Assembly: GCF_003970385.1 (NCBI RefSeq)
Contig: NZ_RXZH01000009.1
Span: 53,237 to 117,236, forward strand
Direction of reading: 5' to 3'
DNA from: Vibrio aquaticus
GTDB lineage: Bacteria > Pseudomonadota > Gammaproteobacteria > Enterobacterales > Vibrionaceae
DNA length: 64,000 nucleotides
Of the stretch, positions 1 through 8,668 are shown in pieces. Every line of letters starts with the position of its first letter. Within the stretch, counting starts at the first letter, position 1. The notes under the pieces were generated by a model, which was given only the letters and a program-made list of their open reading frames with translations, did no database searches and was not told the origin of the DNA. Made by a program: the position numbers and the translations under genes.

Positions 1-1
1 G

Positions 2-493
2 AATACGGCCAATGGACGAGAAAAGTGGGACAAGTTTCGTTTGCGAATGCCAGTGGTTGGAGAGTTAATTAACCGTGCTCAATTATCGCGCTTTTCACGT
101 ACGTTTGCTTTGATGTTAAAAGCGGGTGTGCCGCTCAACCAATCATTGGCTTTGTCTGCGGAAGCTTTGGGCAATAAGTTCCTAGAGAACCGATTAATGG
201 AAATGAAGTCCTCTATTGAGGCCGGTGGAACCATATCATCGACCGCGATCAACAGTGGCGTTTTTACCCCACTTGTTATTCAAATGATCAGCGTGGGTGA
301 AGAAACTGGACGAATCGATGAGCTCTTGTTGGAAGTGGCTGATTTCTATGACAGAGAAGTAGACTACGATCTAAAGACTCTAACGGCGCGTATTGAGCCA
401 ATTTTGTTGGTGATTGTTGCGGGTATGGTACTGATCTTAGCATTGGGTATTTTCTTGCCGATGTGGGGAATGTTGGATGCCATCAAAGGCTAG
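2..493 (+). CDS. mshG: MSHA pilus inner-membrane platform protein MshG (3' part)
   Basis: C-terminal part of the GspF/PilC-type platform protein that anchors MSHA pilus assembly in the inner membrane. The reading frame is open from base 2, so the gene starts before the window; an internal ATG at 41 is not its start. The segment has the second GspF domain (an SRFSRTFALML stretch, then GVPLNQSL) and ends in a long hydrophobic helix (ILLVIVAGMVLILALGIFLP) close to the C-terminus, as in this family. It is followed with a 17-base overlap by mshF. Function is from family knowledge and from the pilin genes downstream. Confidence 0.93.
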   Translation, partial: NTANGREKWDKFRLRMPVVGELINRAQLSRFSRTFALMLKAGVPLNQSLALSAEALGNKFLENRLMEMKSSIEAGGTISSTAINSGVFTPLVIQMISVGEETGRIDELLLEVADFYDREVDYDLKTLTARIEPILLVIVAGMVLILALGIFLPMWGMLDAIKG

Positions 494-956
494 TCTTATT
501 GCTAACCTTGAACGTTCGCGTTTGGTTATTTGGCTTCTGGTTGTGATTGTCTTAGTGATGAGCTTTTTGATTACGTGGCAAAATGTAGAACGAGAAGCCA
601 ACGATACAGCATTTTTGGTAGCGAGTAAGCGAGTCATTGAGCGTGCCAACTATTATAAACAACAGTGGCTTTTATCTGGGCAGCAAGCTCAAGTGGAATT
701 GGATGGGGAAATAGTGCACTTTTCTCCATCAGGGTGGGTACTACCTGCGTCTCGCGAGCAGGAATATGACTGCTCGGCGTGGTTAGAGATGTTGTATCCC
801 GATGAGGAAATCTTGGGTGATACGCCAATAGAAATTGAGAGTGATTTTATTAATTCCGAATATCAATGTCACTACTTATATAAACAGGATCGATTTATGT
901 CTATCGGACTGATAGACAACAAGTTTTTTGTTAAAGTCGGTTTTTTGGCGAATTGA
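477..956 (+). CDS. mshF: MSHA biogenesis protein MshF
   Basis: A 159-residue protein with one N-terminal membrane helix (about residues 14-31, VIWLLVVIVLVMSFLITW) and a periplasmic remainder. It overlaps the end of mshG by 17 bases, so the two are translationally coupled. The name rests on position between mshG and the pilin genes and on the topology of the small MshF protein of other Vibrio MSHA loci; its molecular role is not established. Two cysteines lie near the C-terminus. No other domain is recognised. Confidence 0.75.
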   Translation: MPSKASLIANLERSRLVIWLLVVIVLVMSFLITWQNVEREANDTAFLVASKRVIERANYYKQQWLLSGQQAQVELDGEIVHFSPSGWVLPASREQEYDCSAWLEMLYPDEEILGDTPIEIESDFINSEYQCHYLYKQDRFMSIGLIDNKFFVKVGFLAN

Positions 957-995
957 TTTTTTGACGTATTGAGTAGTAGCGCAATTGTATATTTT

Positions 996-1008
996 CCGTA
1001 TAATACGG
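996..1008. promoter_or_regulatory. Palindrome containing a TATAAT -10 hexamer before mshB
   Basis: CCGTATAATACGG is a perfect palindrome apart from its central base, and TATAAT (999-1004) lies inside it. It stands 28 bases before the mshB start, where Vibrio MSHA loci are known to begin a separate structural-pilin transcript. No good -35 hexamer is seen at 16-18 bases, so an activator may be needed. The promoter assignment is inference. Confidence 0.4.
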
Positions 1009-1035
1009 TGTACTAAAAAGTGAGTGTTGATTATT

Positions 1036-1602
1036 ATGTTTAACAAACAATCAGGTTTTTCATTAGTTGAGCTAGTGGTCGTGATCGTGGTAGTTGGGTT
1101 ATTGGCCGTTGCTGCATTGCCTCGCTTTTTAGACGTGACCGATGAAGCGAAAAAAGCCAGCGTAGAAGGTGTTGCCGGCGGTTTTGCAACCGGCGTGCTA
1201 TCAGCGCGAGCTCAGTGGGAAGCTGAAGCACGACCATCGGTGACGTTAAATGGCGTGACTCGCAATACTGTGAATTATGATGGTGTTGATTTTTGGTTAA
1301 CCAGTTCAACGCAAAGCGGTGGTGATTTCCGTGATGGTTATCCTTACGCACTGAACAATGACAACAGCAGTTTTCCTACTAGTCTAACGGATACTGCGTG
1401 TATCGATCTGATGGAAAACTTATTACAGAATCCTCCTCGTGTTGGCACTGTTGCTGAAGCAGAGTCGGACTCGAATTTAAAATATTCTGCACAAGCTGAT
1501 AATGGCGCTTCAACGTGTACTTATGTACAAAAAGAAGGTAACAGCGATCATCAGTTTGTCTATGAAATCGAAACTGGTCGTGTGACCGTAACGTTGCAGT
1601 AA
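1036..1602 (+). CDS. mshB: MSHA minor pilin MshB (type IV prepilin)
   Basis: Class III type IV prepilin with a short basic leader (MFNKQSG) cut by prepilin peptidase before FSLVEL; the mature N-terminal helix has the usual Glu at position 5 and a hydrophobic run VVVIVVVGLLAVAALP. The protein is 188 residues from the ATG at 1036; a GTG at 1024 in the same frame would add four residues but fits the leader less well. Cysteines near the C-terminus could form a disulphide loop. It is the first of the pilin genes and precedes mshA by 34 bases, probably in one transcript. Confidence 0.88.
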   Translation: MFNKQSGFSLVELVVVIVVVGLLAVAALPRFLDVTDEAKKASVEGVAGGFATGVLSARAQWEAEARPSVTLNGVTRNTVNYDGVDFWLTSSTQSGGDFRDGYPYALNNDNSSFPTSLTDTACIDLMENLLQNPPRVGTVAEAESDSNLKYSAQADNGASTCTYVQKEGNSDHQFVYEIETGRVTVTLQ

Positions 1603-1636
1603 TTCTGCAAATATTAAACATAGAGAGAGTTAAACT

Positions 1637-2101
1637 ATGAAAAGACAAGGCGGTTTCACCCTAATCGAACTAGTGGTGGTAATTGTTATTCTTGGTATTC
1701 TTGCAGTAACTGCAGCGCCACGTTTCCTTAACCTGCAAGATGATGCGCGTCAAGCTTCTCTTCAAGGCCTAAAAGGTGCAATTGATGGCGCTGCGGGTAT
1801 TGTTTACGGCAAATCGGCAATTGAAGGCGAAGAGGCAATTAGTTCTGGTGTGGACGTTGAGGGTATTACTACCGCTTTTGGTTATCCTACAGCTAATGAT
1901 GCTGGTATTGGTGCAGCAGTCGTTGGTCTGAGTGATGACTGGACAGTTGTAGCAAGCACCGCTGATACTAGTATCTCATACAGTTTCAACGGCACTGCTG
2001 TTGGCGCTACGGAATGTATCGTTACATACACCCAAGCAACGGGAACTACAGCTGATACGGCTGCTGGTGCCGAAGTTGTTTTAGGTAACGGTTGTAACTA
2101 A
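1637..2101 (+). CDS. mshA: MSHA major pilin MshA
   Basis: Major structural subunit of the mannose-sensitive haemagglutinin type IV pilus, used in surface attachment. The leader MKRQGG is followed by FTLIELVVVIVILGILAV, the classic N-methylated pilin helix with Glu5. The 154-residue length, the Ala/Gly/Thr-rich globular part and two C-terminal cysteines (ECIV...GNGCN) that can close the pilin D-loop are typical. A purine-rich ribosome site (agagagag) precedes the ATG. An intrinsic terminator follows at once, which would keep mshA transcript abundant relative to downstream minor pilins. Confidence 0.93.
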   Translation: MKRQGGFTLIELVVVIVILGILAVTAAPRFLNLQDDARQASLQGLKGAIDGAAGIVYGKSAIEGEEAISSGVDVEGITTAFGYPTANDAGIGAAVVGLSDDWTVVASTADTSISYSFNGTAVGATECIVTYTQATGTTADTAAGAEVVLGNGCN

Positions 2102-2118
2102 TCGAATTTCTATATGAT

Positions 2119-2145
2119 AAAGGCCAGCACTCGCTGGCCTTTTTG
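2119..2145 (+). terminator. Intrinsic terminator after mshA
   Basis: Perfect 8-bp stem AGGCCAGC/GCTGGCCT (2121-2128 with 2133-2140), four-base loop, followed by a T-run. Confidence 0.85.
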
Positions 2146-2242
2146 TTATCTAAATCTCGCCCAAAAGTTTATAAAAGTAACTGAAAAACAACAGTTCTAA
2201 GCTTAACTGATATATAATCTAACCATACGTACACCTTGGTAT

Positions 2243-2722
2243 ATGGATATGATTAGGTTGAAAACGTCAGGCTTTACACTGATTGAATTGATTATAGTAA
2301 TCATACTGCTAGCGATAGTTTCTGCTTATGCAGCAAGTCGGTATATTGGTCAAGATAGTTTCGCCGCTTTTGTCGCCCAAGAACAAGTCATTTCCGTGAT
2401 TCGCCAAGTTCAAGTCAACCGCATGCAATCGAATGTCGAAGCGCTCTCTGGCAATACAAATTTCACCTTAGCTATTCAAAGCGATTGTATCGGCTCTCAA
2501 AATGCCTGTGCCTTGCGCAGTGAAACTCGCAGTGATTGGGTTTCTATGAATGGCTTAACATTTAGTGCGTCTCCCGCCCTTAACCTTGTCGAGTTTGATT
2601 TGCTTGGGAACCCAACAGGATTGACAGGCACCTCCATCGACATTGCTATTCAGTCTGTCTCCGAGCAGTGCATCGTGACCATTAATGCACAAGGCTATGT
2701 GTCACAAGGCGGTTGTTCATGA
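2243..2722 (+). CDS. mshC: MSHA minor pilin MshC (prepilin-like)
   Basis: Prepilin-like protein with leader ending KTSG before FTLIELIIVIILLAIV, followed by a 159-residue total chain. It should be processed by prepilin peptidase and sit in the pilus or its base. The start may be ATG 2243 or ATG 2249; neither has a strong ribosome site. Four cysteines lie in the globular part (around SDCIGSQNAC and toward the C-terminus QGGCS). The gene overlaps mshD by the ATGA arrangement. Name by position and prepilin signature. Confidence 0.85.
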   Translation: MDMIRLKTSGFTLIELIIVIILLAIVSAYAASRYIGQDSFAAFVAQEQVISVIRQVQVNRMQSNVEALSGNTNFTLAIQSDCIGSQNACALRSETRSDWVSMNGLTFSASPALNLVEFDLLGNPTGLTGTSIDIAIQSVSEQCIVTINAQGYVSQGGCS

Positions 2723-3258
2723 ATCGCCTCAAGGGTTTTACACTGATTGAAAGCGTGATTGTCATTGTCATTATGGGAATTGCCATGCTGACAATCACTT
2801 CCTTCTTAGTTCCTCAAATTACGCGTTCAGCGGATCCTCACTATCAAACCCGAGCGGCGGCTTTAGGCCAAAGTGCGATGTCGATGATTCTAGCTCGCGG
2901 GTTCGATCAGCAGAGTGACTTTATTGGTGGAGCGATTCGTTGCTCGTCATCTGATATTGGTTCAACCAATTGCACCGGCACCACGGGCTCATCGATTCCA
3001 CTCGGCCCTGATAGTGGTGAAACAATTGCCACTTACAATGATGTTGATGACTACATAGGGTGTTGGGAACCAAACGGAACCAATTCTTGTCAGGACCTCA
3101 ATTTACTTGTCGGAGACTCTGCAACCACGTACCACAACGTTCGCCTTGATGTTGAAGTCGTTTACCAAGATGCACCGAGCCTAAAGCAAATTACCATGAC
3201 GGTATCTGCGAGTAATCAACAGCCACTCACGTTTGTTGCTTTAAGGGGGAACTACTGA
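2719..3258 (+). CDS. mshD: MSHA minor pilin MshD (prepilin-like)
   Basis: Prepilin-like protein of 179 residues: leader MNRLKG, then FTLIESVIVIVIMGIAMLTI, with Glu5 kept. The ATG at 2719 overlaps the stop of mshC (ATGA), and its own stop overlaps the start of mshO (TGATG), so mshC-mshD-mshO are translationally coupled. A TTG at 2713 in frame is less likely. The globular part has paired cysteines (RCSSSDIGSTNC and GCWEPNGTNSC). Predicted minor pilin or initiation-complex component by family. Confidence 0.85.
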   Translation: MNRLKGFTLIESVIVIVIMGIAMLTITSFLVPQITRSADPHYQTRAAALGQSAMSMILARGFDQQSDFIGGAIRCSSSDIGSTNCTGTTGSSIPLGPDSGETIATYNDVDDYIGCWEPNGTNSCQDLNLLVGDSATTYHNVRLDVEVVYQDAPSLKQITMTVSASNQQPLTFVALRGNY

Positions 3259-3962
3259 TGAAGCGCTTTGGTTTTACCCTTATCGAGATGGTCATCACTT
3301 TGATTGTAGGCAGTATCTTAGTTTTGGGTATTGCAGGGTTTGTTGAGCTCGGCGCAAAGGGCTATAGCGATACCATTGAACGGCAGCGATTACAAACTCA
3401 AGCGAAGTTTGTGCTTGAAAAAATGTCACGAGAAGTGAGGCATGCTGTACCGAACATCTTTACTTCAACAGGAAGCTGCATCTCCTTTTATCCCATCACT
3501 TATTCAGGCTTTTATCGAGTGTCTGGACAGGACATTGAGTTCATTGTTGGGCAGAATGAGTCACTTGATCCTGCTGACTTTGCTAACCTGTCGATGATCA
3601 TTAATCCAACGACTCAACTTTCCTCGGCTAACAACCTATTTGCATTTAATGATTTCACGCTGTCACAGCAAAATGACCGATTTATCCTATCTGGAGCGGC
3701 AAGCACATTAGTTGGTCAGTCGGTGGCGAATCGTCAGTATATCTTTGATGCTTCTGCTGGCGGGCAGGTAAATTACTGTATTAACAATGCTCGCATTACC
3801 AGAAATGACACACCGTTATCTGACCCTATCGTGAGCGGTTTTTTGGATTATCTGCCTGCCAATGTGCAAATGAATGGTTTGGTACGCCTGAACCTCATTT
3901 TTACTCAGCAAGGTGAAACAACCAGTTTCCAGCAAGATATACAGGTGCTCAATGTCCCATAA
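3258..3962 (+). CDS. mshO: MSHA minor pilin MshO (prepilin-like)
   Basis: Prepilin-like protein of 234 residues with leader MKRFG before FTLIEMVITLIVGSILVLGI. It starts inside the mshD stop codon, with AAGGGGGA upstream as ribosome site. The larger globular domain resembles PilW/GspJ-type minor pilins in length, though only the N-terminal signature is directly diagnostic. It overlaps mshP by 11 bases. Likely part of the minor pilin complex that primes pilus assembly. Confidence 0.83.
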   Translation: MKRFGFTLIEMVITLIVGSILVLGIAGFVELGAKGYSDTIERQRLQTQAKFVLEKMSREVRHAVPNIFTSTGSCISFYPITYSGFYRVSGQDIEFIVGQNESLDPADFANLSMIINPTTQLSSANNLFAFNDFTLSQQNDRFILSGAASTLVGQSVANRQYIFDASAGGQVNYCINNARITRNDTPLSDPIVSGFLDYLPANVQMNGLVRLNLIFTQQGETTSFQQDIQVLNVP

Positions 3963-4383
3963 AAAGAATCAGCAGCAAGGTAATCTTTATATTGTTGTGG
4001 TGTTTGTTCTTGTCGTGATGGGTTTTCTCGCTACCTCATTAATGCGAATCGAATGGTCGAATAATGATGCCCACAACCGAGATGTGCTAGGGACTCAGGC
4101 ATGGTTACTCAGTCAGTCGCTTAATGAGTATGTGTTAACGCAATTCTACCCACTCAATCAAGCCGCGGATGTCGCGGGTAACTGCGAACCTCTAGAGCCA
4201 ACAATCATTACTGGGGCAGAAAGCTTGTTGGCAACGGTTCCTCAGTGCGGTGAGTTACAATTAAGTTGTAATGAAATTGGAACACTCGGCGACTTAAGTT
4301 ACTTTAAAGTGGAAGCGAGAGTCACTTGTGGCTCAGGGGTATTCCAAGTCGAGCGCAGTCAAGAAGTATGGGTGAGGGAGTAA
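3952..4383 (+). CDS. mshP: MSHA biogenesis protein MshP
   Basis: A 143-residue protein with one N-terminal hydrophobic helix (NLYIVVVFVLVVMGFLATSLM) preceded by the polar stretch MSHKKNQQQG, similar to the PilX/GspK-like minor components that lack the FTLIE signature. I place the start at ATG 3952, overlapping mshO by 11 bases; a GTG further upstream at 3913 would add a non-homologous extension inside mshO. Paired cysteines occur in the globular part. Position between mshO and mshQ supports the name. Confidence 0.8.
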   Translation: MSHKKNQQQGNLYIVVVFVLVVMGFLATSLMRIEWSNNDAHNRDVLGTQAWLLSQSLNEYVLTQFYPLNQAADVAGNCEPLEPTIITGAESLLATVPQCGELQLSCNEIGTLGDLSYFKVEARVTCGSGVFQVERSQEVWVRE

Positions 4384-4388
4384 CAAGC

Positions 4389-7300
4389 ATGAACAAGTAT
4401 CTTTATTTATTATTATTGTTGTTTGCTTTTCCTTCTTATGCGGACTTTAGTGCGTCGGAGTGTACAGGCTTACACAGTAATAAAGATTTTTCCGTTTGGT
4501 TCCAGTTAGCGCCTGCCACAAATAATGACAATGTCATCGCTTCCAAAAAAAAGGGTCAGAACCCAATGACCTTGTGGACAAACAGTGCCTCGACTTCTGT
4601 TATTAATGATCAGGAAACCTCTCCTGGAAACAACTACGAAGTATTGCTCACCTATACGCACCAATCGAATAAAACAGGAAAGCTGCGTTACTACCTAGAA
4701 CAGAATGGTGCCTGGGTCCTTATTGATAGTGAAGATGCGAATCTGAGTAGTATCAATGCGGCAGACATAAAAGTGACTGAAGGGGGCGGTGTTAGTGATC
4801 TCAAATGTGATGACGATGTCGAGTTCCCTGAAATCCCGCCAGAGTTCAGTAATGATGCGGTTTATGAATTTGGCGTAGCGAGCTGTGCGGGCGGTGAGTG
4901 TGATATCGATTTCCAGAAAGACTACCAAATTACTCCTCTTGTGTTTGTTATGCCGACAGTCGATCAAAACGCGCTTGATGATGATGCACCGGCGACGCTA
5001 TACGTACAAAGCGTTTCAAGGCAAGGAGCAACGATCAGGCAAGAGGCCGCGTTGTCGATTGACTCGAATGGACAACCCTGGAATAGCCAACCTATGACTG
5101 AGGTCAGTTATTTCATTATGGAGCCGGGAACGCAAGAAATTGGTGGGCACCGCGTAGTCGCGGGGCATGTCTCCACTAAAGCCAAAGCGGCGCGTTTTAG
5201 TGGCAATAGCTCGAAAAGTGTGAATTTTTCGGATTTTGGTTTTAGCTCGTTTAGCCAGACTCCTATTGTACTGCACCAATTGCAGTCTAAAAACAATTCA
5301 AACTGGGAAACCTCCGGTCAGCTTAGTCCAAACAGAACAAGAGTAAGGCTGTTTGTTGAATTAGGCGCATCTTCGAACACGATCAGCAGCAATGAAAAAA
5401 TTGCCTTTTTAGCCGCTGAGCCAACAAGCCAACCGGTGACGGATGGAGAGTTTAAATTTGAATTTGGTACCAATCGTTCTGTCTCCCAAGGAGAGTCTAC
5501 AGCGGTTCGAGACGGTTGCCGTGTGATGCGTTCTACCAGTGTTTCCGAACTTGATGGCATTATCCTTAAGAAGCAAGAAAGGGCCGGTTCGCATGGCGGA
5601 TGGCTGCGTCGCTGCCGTATAGAAGATAATCAATACAGTGTTGTCATGGATGAAGACAACACAAGGCGCGGACACATTGTTGAAGATATTGGTTACTTTG
5701 CGTTTGAAAAGCAGTCTTTAGGCATTGATGTCTGTTCTTATGTACCAGATGGCCTTCAAACCAATAATTACACAGGGACGCCACCTGAGCCATATGGTGC
5801 CTTTACAACCATAACTACTCACCTTGGTGAAGAAAATAAGATCTATCCATCAAGCAATGACCCTCAATATTCATTTAGCTCGTTTTCACTAAACAGCTCA
5901 TTATGTGATTACCCAAATGGGACGACTGGGGCTTGTACATTCGATGCGACGAAAACATTCGACACTTTACCCATGCCGACTCAGGGCTATACCCACGGTA
6001 CTAATGATCTAACCTGTGACGATGGTGATGTGTGTCAGCTAGCAAGTGGTCGTCACAAAGACATCATCATAAAAGAAAATGCTAGATTGCAATTGACGGG
6101 TGGGGAGTATTGGCTCAACGAACTGAAATTTGCGGAGCAAAATGCGCAAATTGAAGTACTGGCACCGAGTGTTGTTCACTACAAAAAAATGTATTTCGAA
6201 AAGAAAAACGTCAGAGTGAACGTCAATGGTAATAGCCAAGAGCTGTTATTTATTGGTCATGGGCAAGACTCAGCCATTGAAATTCCTGATCTGGGTGGCG
6301 ATATGAACTACCAGCTTCATGCCTTTTTCTATGTGGACCCTCGAGCAACCAATGCGACCAATGGTTTTATCGTCAATGGTAACAATAATGAATTTCATGG
6401 TGGCATTACCGCAAACAGTATTGCAATAAGTGGCATCAAAAATAAGTTCTACCCACAAAGCTGTCAGCCAACGCCTCCTGACCCCGAAGTTGAGCGTATC
6501 GAGATCAAGCCTTTTAACTATCATCTAACCTGTGAATCGTCACCAGCAGACATCGTCGAAGTGCATGTCTTTGACAAAGATAATAATTATGTCTCAGGAA
6601 AAGTCCCATCACTTGTTGAAACAAGCGGGAATAGTCTGGGGATCACGTTCCTTTCTGAATCCAATGGTATCGCTCAATATCGGGTAACCAAAAACAATGC
6701 CGGTAATATTGGAGATTACCCACTGACGGCTTCTCTAACTTTGTCGGATGGCTCAACGGTGACCGATCAAGATGAAATCAAATATGTGCCATATAAGTTC
6801 GAAGTCGATGATCAATACATTACCGCAGGCGAGAACAACCAAGTCACCGTGTCGGTTAAGGCGTGCAGTAACAATGGCCAGCTCATCAACCTTGGTTACA
6901 CGGGGTCGCCTACTTCTGCGTTCAGCTATAACCAGCCGAGTATCACACCGATTGCGGACGATTTAGATTTTACCGCCAATTTATCAGACTCGAATCGCCT
7001 GGCAGATTTAACATTCAAAGAATCAGGCCATATTACGGTTCAGATTGAAGATCCTAATTTTGTCTGTGATGAGGATTTGTGTCCATCAGAAGGCGGTGCA
7101 TTAAAAGGTCAATTCGATGTCTATGCAAGGCCTTGGAAAATAGCGATTTGTGATGTGAAAGAGTCTGCTGACGATACCAATCAGAATCCAGCAACCACCA
7201 CTGGAACGCCAGGTTTCATTCCGTCAGGGCATGCCTTTAACATCAATTATCGACCGATTGTTCACCCTGATTCAAAAGGTACAGCCACTGACGAATGTGT

Positions 7301-8516
7301 TTATCCATTAACGGGTAACTACGCACTAGATAACGGTCCATTGGAGTTAAGTTATCAGATAGCCTATCCAACCAGTGGCGCGGAGCTAGGTTCGGTAACA
7401 CCAAGTACGGTGCCATCGTTTAGCAGCTCTTCAATCCTTAATATTGAACATACTTGGAATGAAGTAGGGACGATTGAATTTCAAACGGGTGCGACGTACC
7501 TAACCATGACGTTAGATAATGATACGCAAAACATTGGCCGCTTCTATCCAGCTCGTTTTAATATTGAATTGTCTGATTGGACTGCACCCACTTCTCAAGG
7601 TGGAATTGCCTATCTCGACCAGCCTTACATAAACAGTGAAGTCAGCGTTGCGCCATTCTCACTTGGTGCGACAGAGGCACTAAAAAACTATCACTTGTTT
7701 GCTCCTAGCTTATTGGCCGGTTTCAATTTGAGCCAAGATGATGACATCGACAGTGAGTTGAGTTTCGACCTCTCAGGAGGAAGTTGGAGCGCTGATAGTG
7801 ATGGGCACTCTCGTTGGTTGGTGAGTGATAGTAATGCGTTGTTACAGAGAAACTACACTTCAGCCTCACCGCTGATCAGTGAAGAGAATGGTCCTTTCAA
7901 TACCAGTGATACCAATTCGACAACGACGGATTTTGGTTTAGAGATCACCTCTGGCGCAGATCCTGTTTCGTTTAATGAAACTAGCGCTGTGCTCGAACAG
8001 GTGTTCCCAAATCAGCCCCCAGCTCGTTATGGACGTATGGTGTTGGACAGTGTCGGAGGAACAACCACTGATAACTTATCGGTTCCACTGCGAGTCGAGT
8101 TTTGGAACGGCAATGGATTTGAAACCAATACGCAAGATTCAGCGACGTCATTGGCAACACCAGACAGTCATATCTGTAAGCAAGTTTTATGGAGTGATGG
8201 TTCAAGCTCTGATTCATCACTCTCTGGTTCGTCTTCCGCACCGTGGGAACATGTGGATAATGGTGTGAGTGATGACGTTACCGCGAACCCTGATTCAAGC
8301 GGTATTCGAGAACAAATTCAATTCTGGATGAGGCTCGGAGCAGATCGACCATCTGGTATCTCATCAGGTTGTGCGAGCACTTTGGCACAGCCGTGGTTGC
8401 AATACAATTGGCGTAACTTAGGTGATGAAGATCCTTCCACGGTTGTTACCTTTGGTATCTATCGCGGTAACGATCGAGTGATCTTCCGTGGAGAACCCGG
8501 GCTAACAGGACAATAA
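4389..8516 (+). CDS. mshQ: MSHA locus giant secreted protein MshQ
   Basis: A 1375-residue exported protein: signal peptide MNKYLYLLLLLFAFPSYA, cleavage likely before DFSASEC, then a long Ser/Thr/Asn-rich, beta-type sequence without membrane helices. The C-terminal third contains the GRFYPARF motif and surrounding pattern of the DUF6701 region found at the end of MshQ proteins. ATG 4389, five bases after the mshP stop, gives a proper signal peptide; the in-frame upstream start inside mshP does not. Likely a pilus-associated adhesin or tip protein; its function is not established. It is the last gene of the pilus cluster. Confidence 0.85.
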   Translation: MNKYLYLLLLLFAFPSYADFSASECTGLHSNKDFSVWFQLAPATNNDNVIASKKKGQNPMTLWTNSASTSVINDQETSPGNNYEVLLTYTHQSNKTGKLRYYLEQNGAWVLIDSEDANLSSINAADIKVTEGGGVSDLKCDDDVEFPEIPPEFSNDAVYEFGVASCAGGECDIDFQKDYQITPLVFVMPTVDQNALDDDAPATLYVQSVSRQGATIRQEAALSIDSNGQPWNSQPMTEVSYFIMEPGTQEIGGHRVVAGHVSTKAKAARFSGNSSKSVNFSDFGFSSFSQTPIVLHQLQSKNNSNWETSGQLSPNRTRVRLFVELGASSNTISSNEKIAFLAAEPTSQPVTDGEFKFEFGTNRSVSQGESTAVRDGCRVMRSTSVSELDGIILKKQERAGSHGGWLRRCRIEDNQYSVVMDEDNTRRGHIVEDIGYFAFEKQSLGIDVCSYVPDGLQTNNYTGTPPEPYGAFTTITTHLGEENKIYPSSNDPQYSFSSFSLNSSLCDYPNGTTGACTFDATKTFDTLPMPTQGYTHGTNDLTCDDGDVCQLASGRHKDIIIKENARLQLTGGEYWLNELKFAEQNAQIEVLAPSVVHYKKMYFEKKNVRVNVNGNSQELLFIGHGQDSAIEIPDLGGDMNYQLHAFFYVDPRATNATNGFIVNGNNNEFHGGITANSIAISGIKNKFYPQSCQPTPPDPEVERIEIKPFNYHLTCESSPADIVEVHVFDKDNNYVSGKVPSLVETSGNSLGITFLSESNGIAQYRVTKNNAGNIGDYPLTASLTLSDGSTVTDQDEIKYVPYKFEVDDQYITAGENNQVTVSVKACSNNGQLINLGYTGSPTSAFSYNQPSITPIADDLDFTANLSDSNRLADLTFKESGHITVQIEDPNFVCDEDLCPSEGGALKGQFDVYARPWKIAICDVKESADDTNQNPATTTGTPGFIPSGHAFNINYRPIVHPDSKGTATDECVYPLTGNYALDNGPLELSYQIAYPTSGAELGSVTPSTVPSFSSSSILNIEHTWNEVGTIEFQTGATYLTMTLDNDTQNIGRFYPARFNIELSDWTAPTSQGGIAYLDQPYINSEVSVAPFSLGATEALKNYHLFAPSLLAGFNLSQDDDIDSELSFDLSGGSWSADSDGHSRWLVSDSNALLQRNYTSASPLISEENGPFNTSDTNSTTTDFGLEITSGADPVSFNETSAVLEQVFPNQPPARYGRMVLDSVGGTTTDNLSVPLRVEFWNGNGFETNTQDSATSLATPDSHICKQVLWSDGSSSDSSLSGSSSAPWEHVDNGVSDDVTANPDSSGIREQIQFWMRLGADRPSGISSGCASTLAQPWLQYNWRNLGDEDPSTVVTFGIYRGNDRVIFRGEPGLTGQ

Positions 8517-8587
8517 TTTTTGTCATTTTTCCTGCTTAAGTAAGGAATCTGTTAGAAATTGCGGGTTTCAGTCCATGTTTAGACTTC

Positions 8588-8614
8588 AATGCCTTGCTGT
8601 GACGGCAAGGCATT
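8588..8614 (+). terminator. Hairpin between mshQ and mreB
   Basis: Perfect 10-bp stem AATGCCTTGC/GCAAGGCATT around a seven-base loop. No strong T-run follows, so it may be a weak terminator or an RNA 3'-end stabiliser for the pilus transcript. Confidence 0.5.
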
Positions 8615-8668
8615 GGTACATTTAGTGCAATTTTCTATCTTATAATTCTTTCAGGACGAGCGAAGAAT

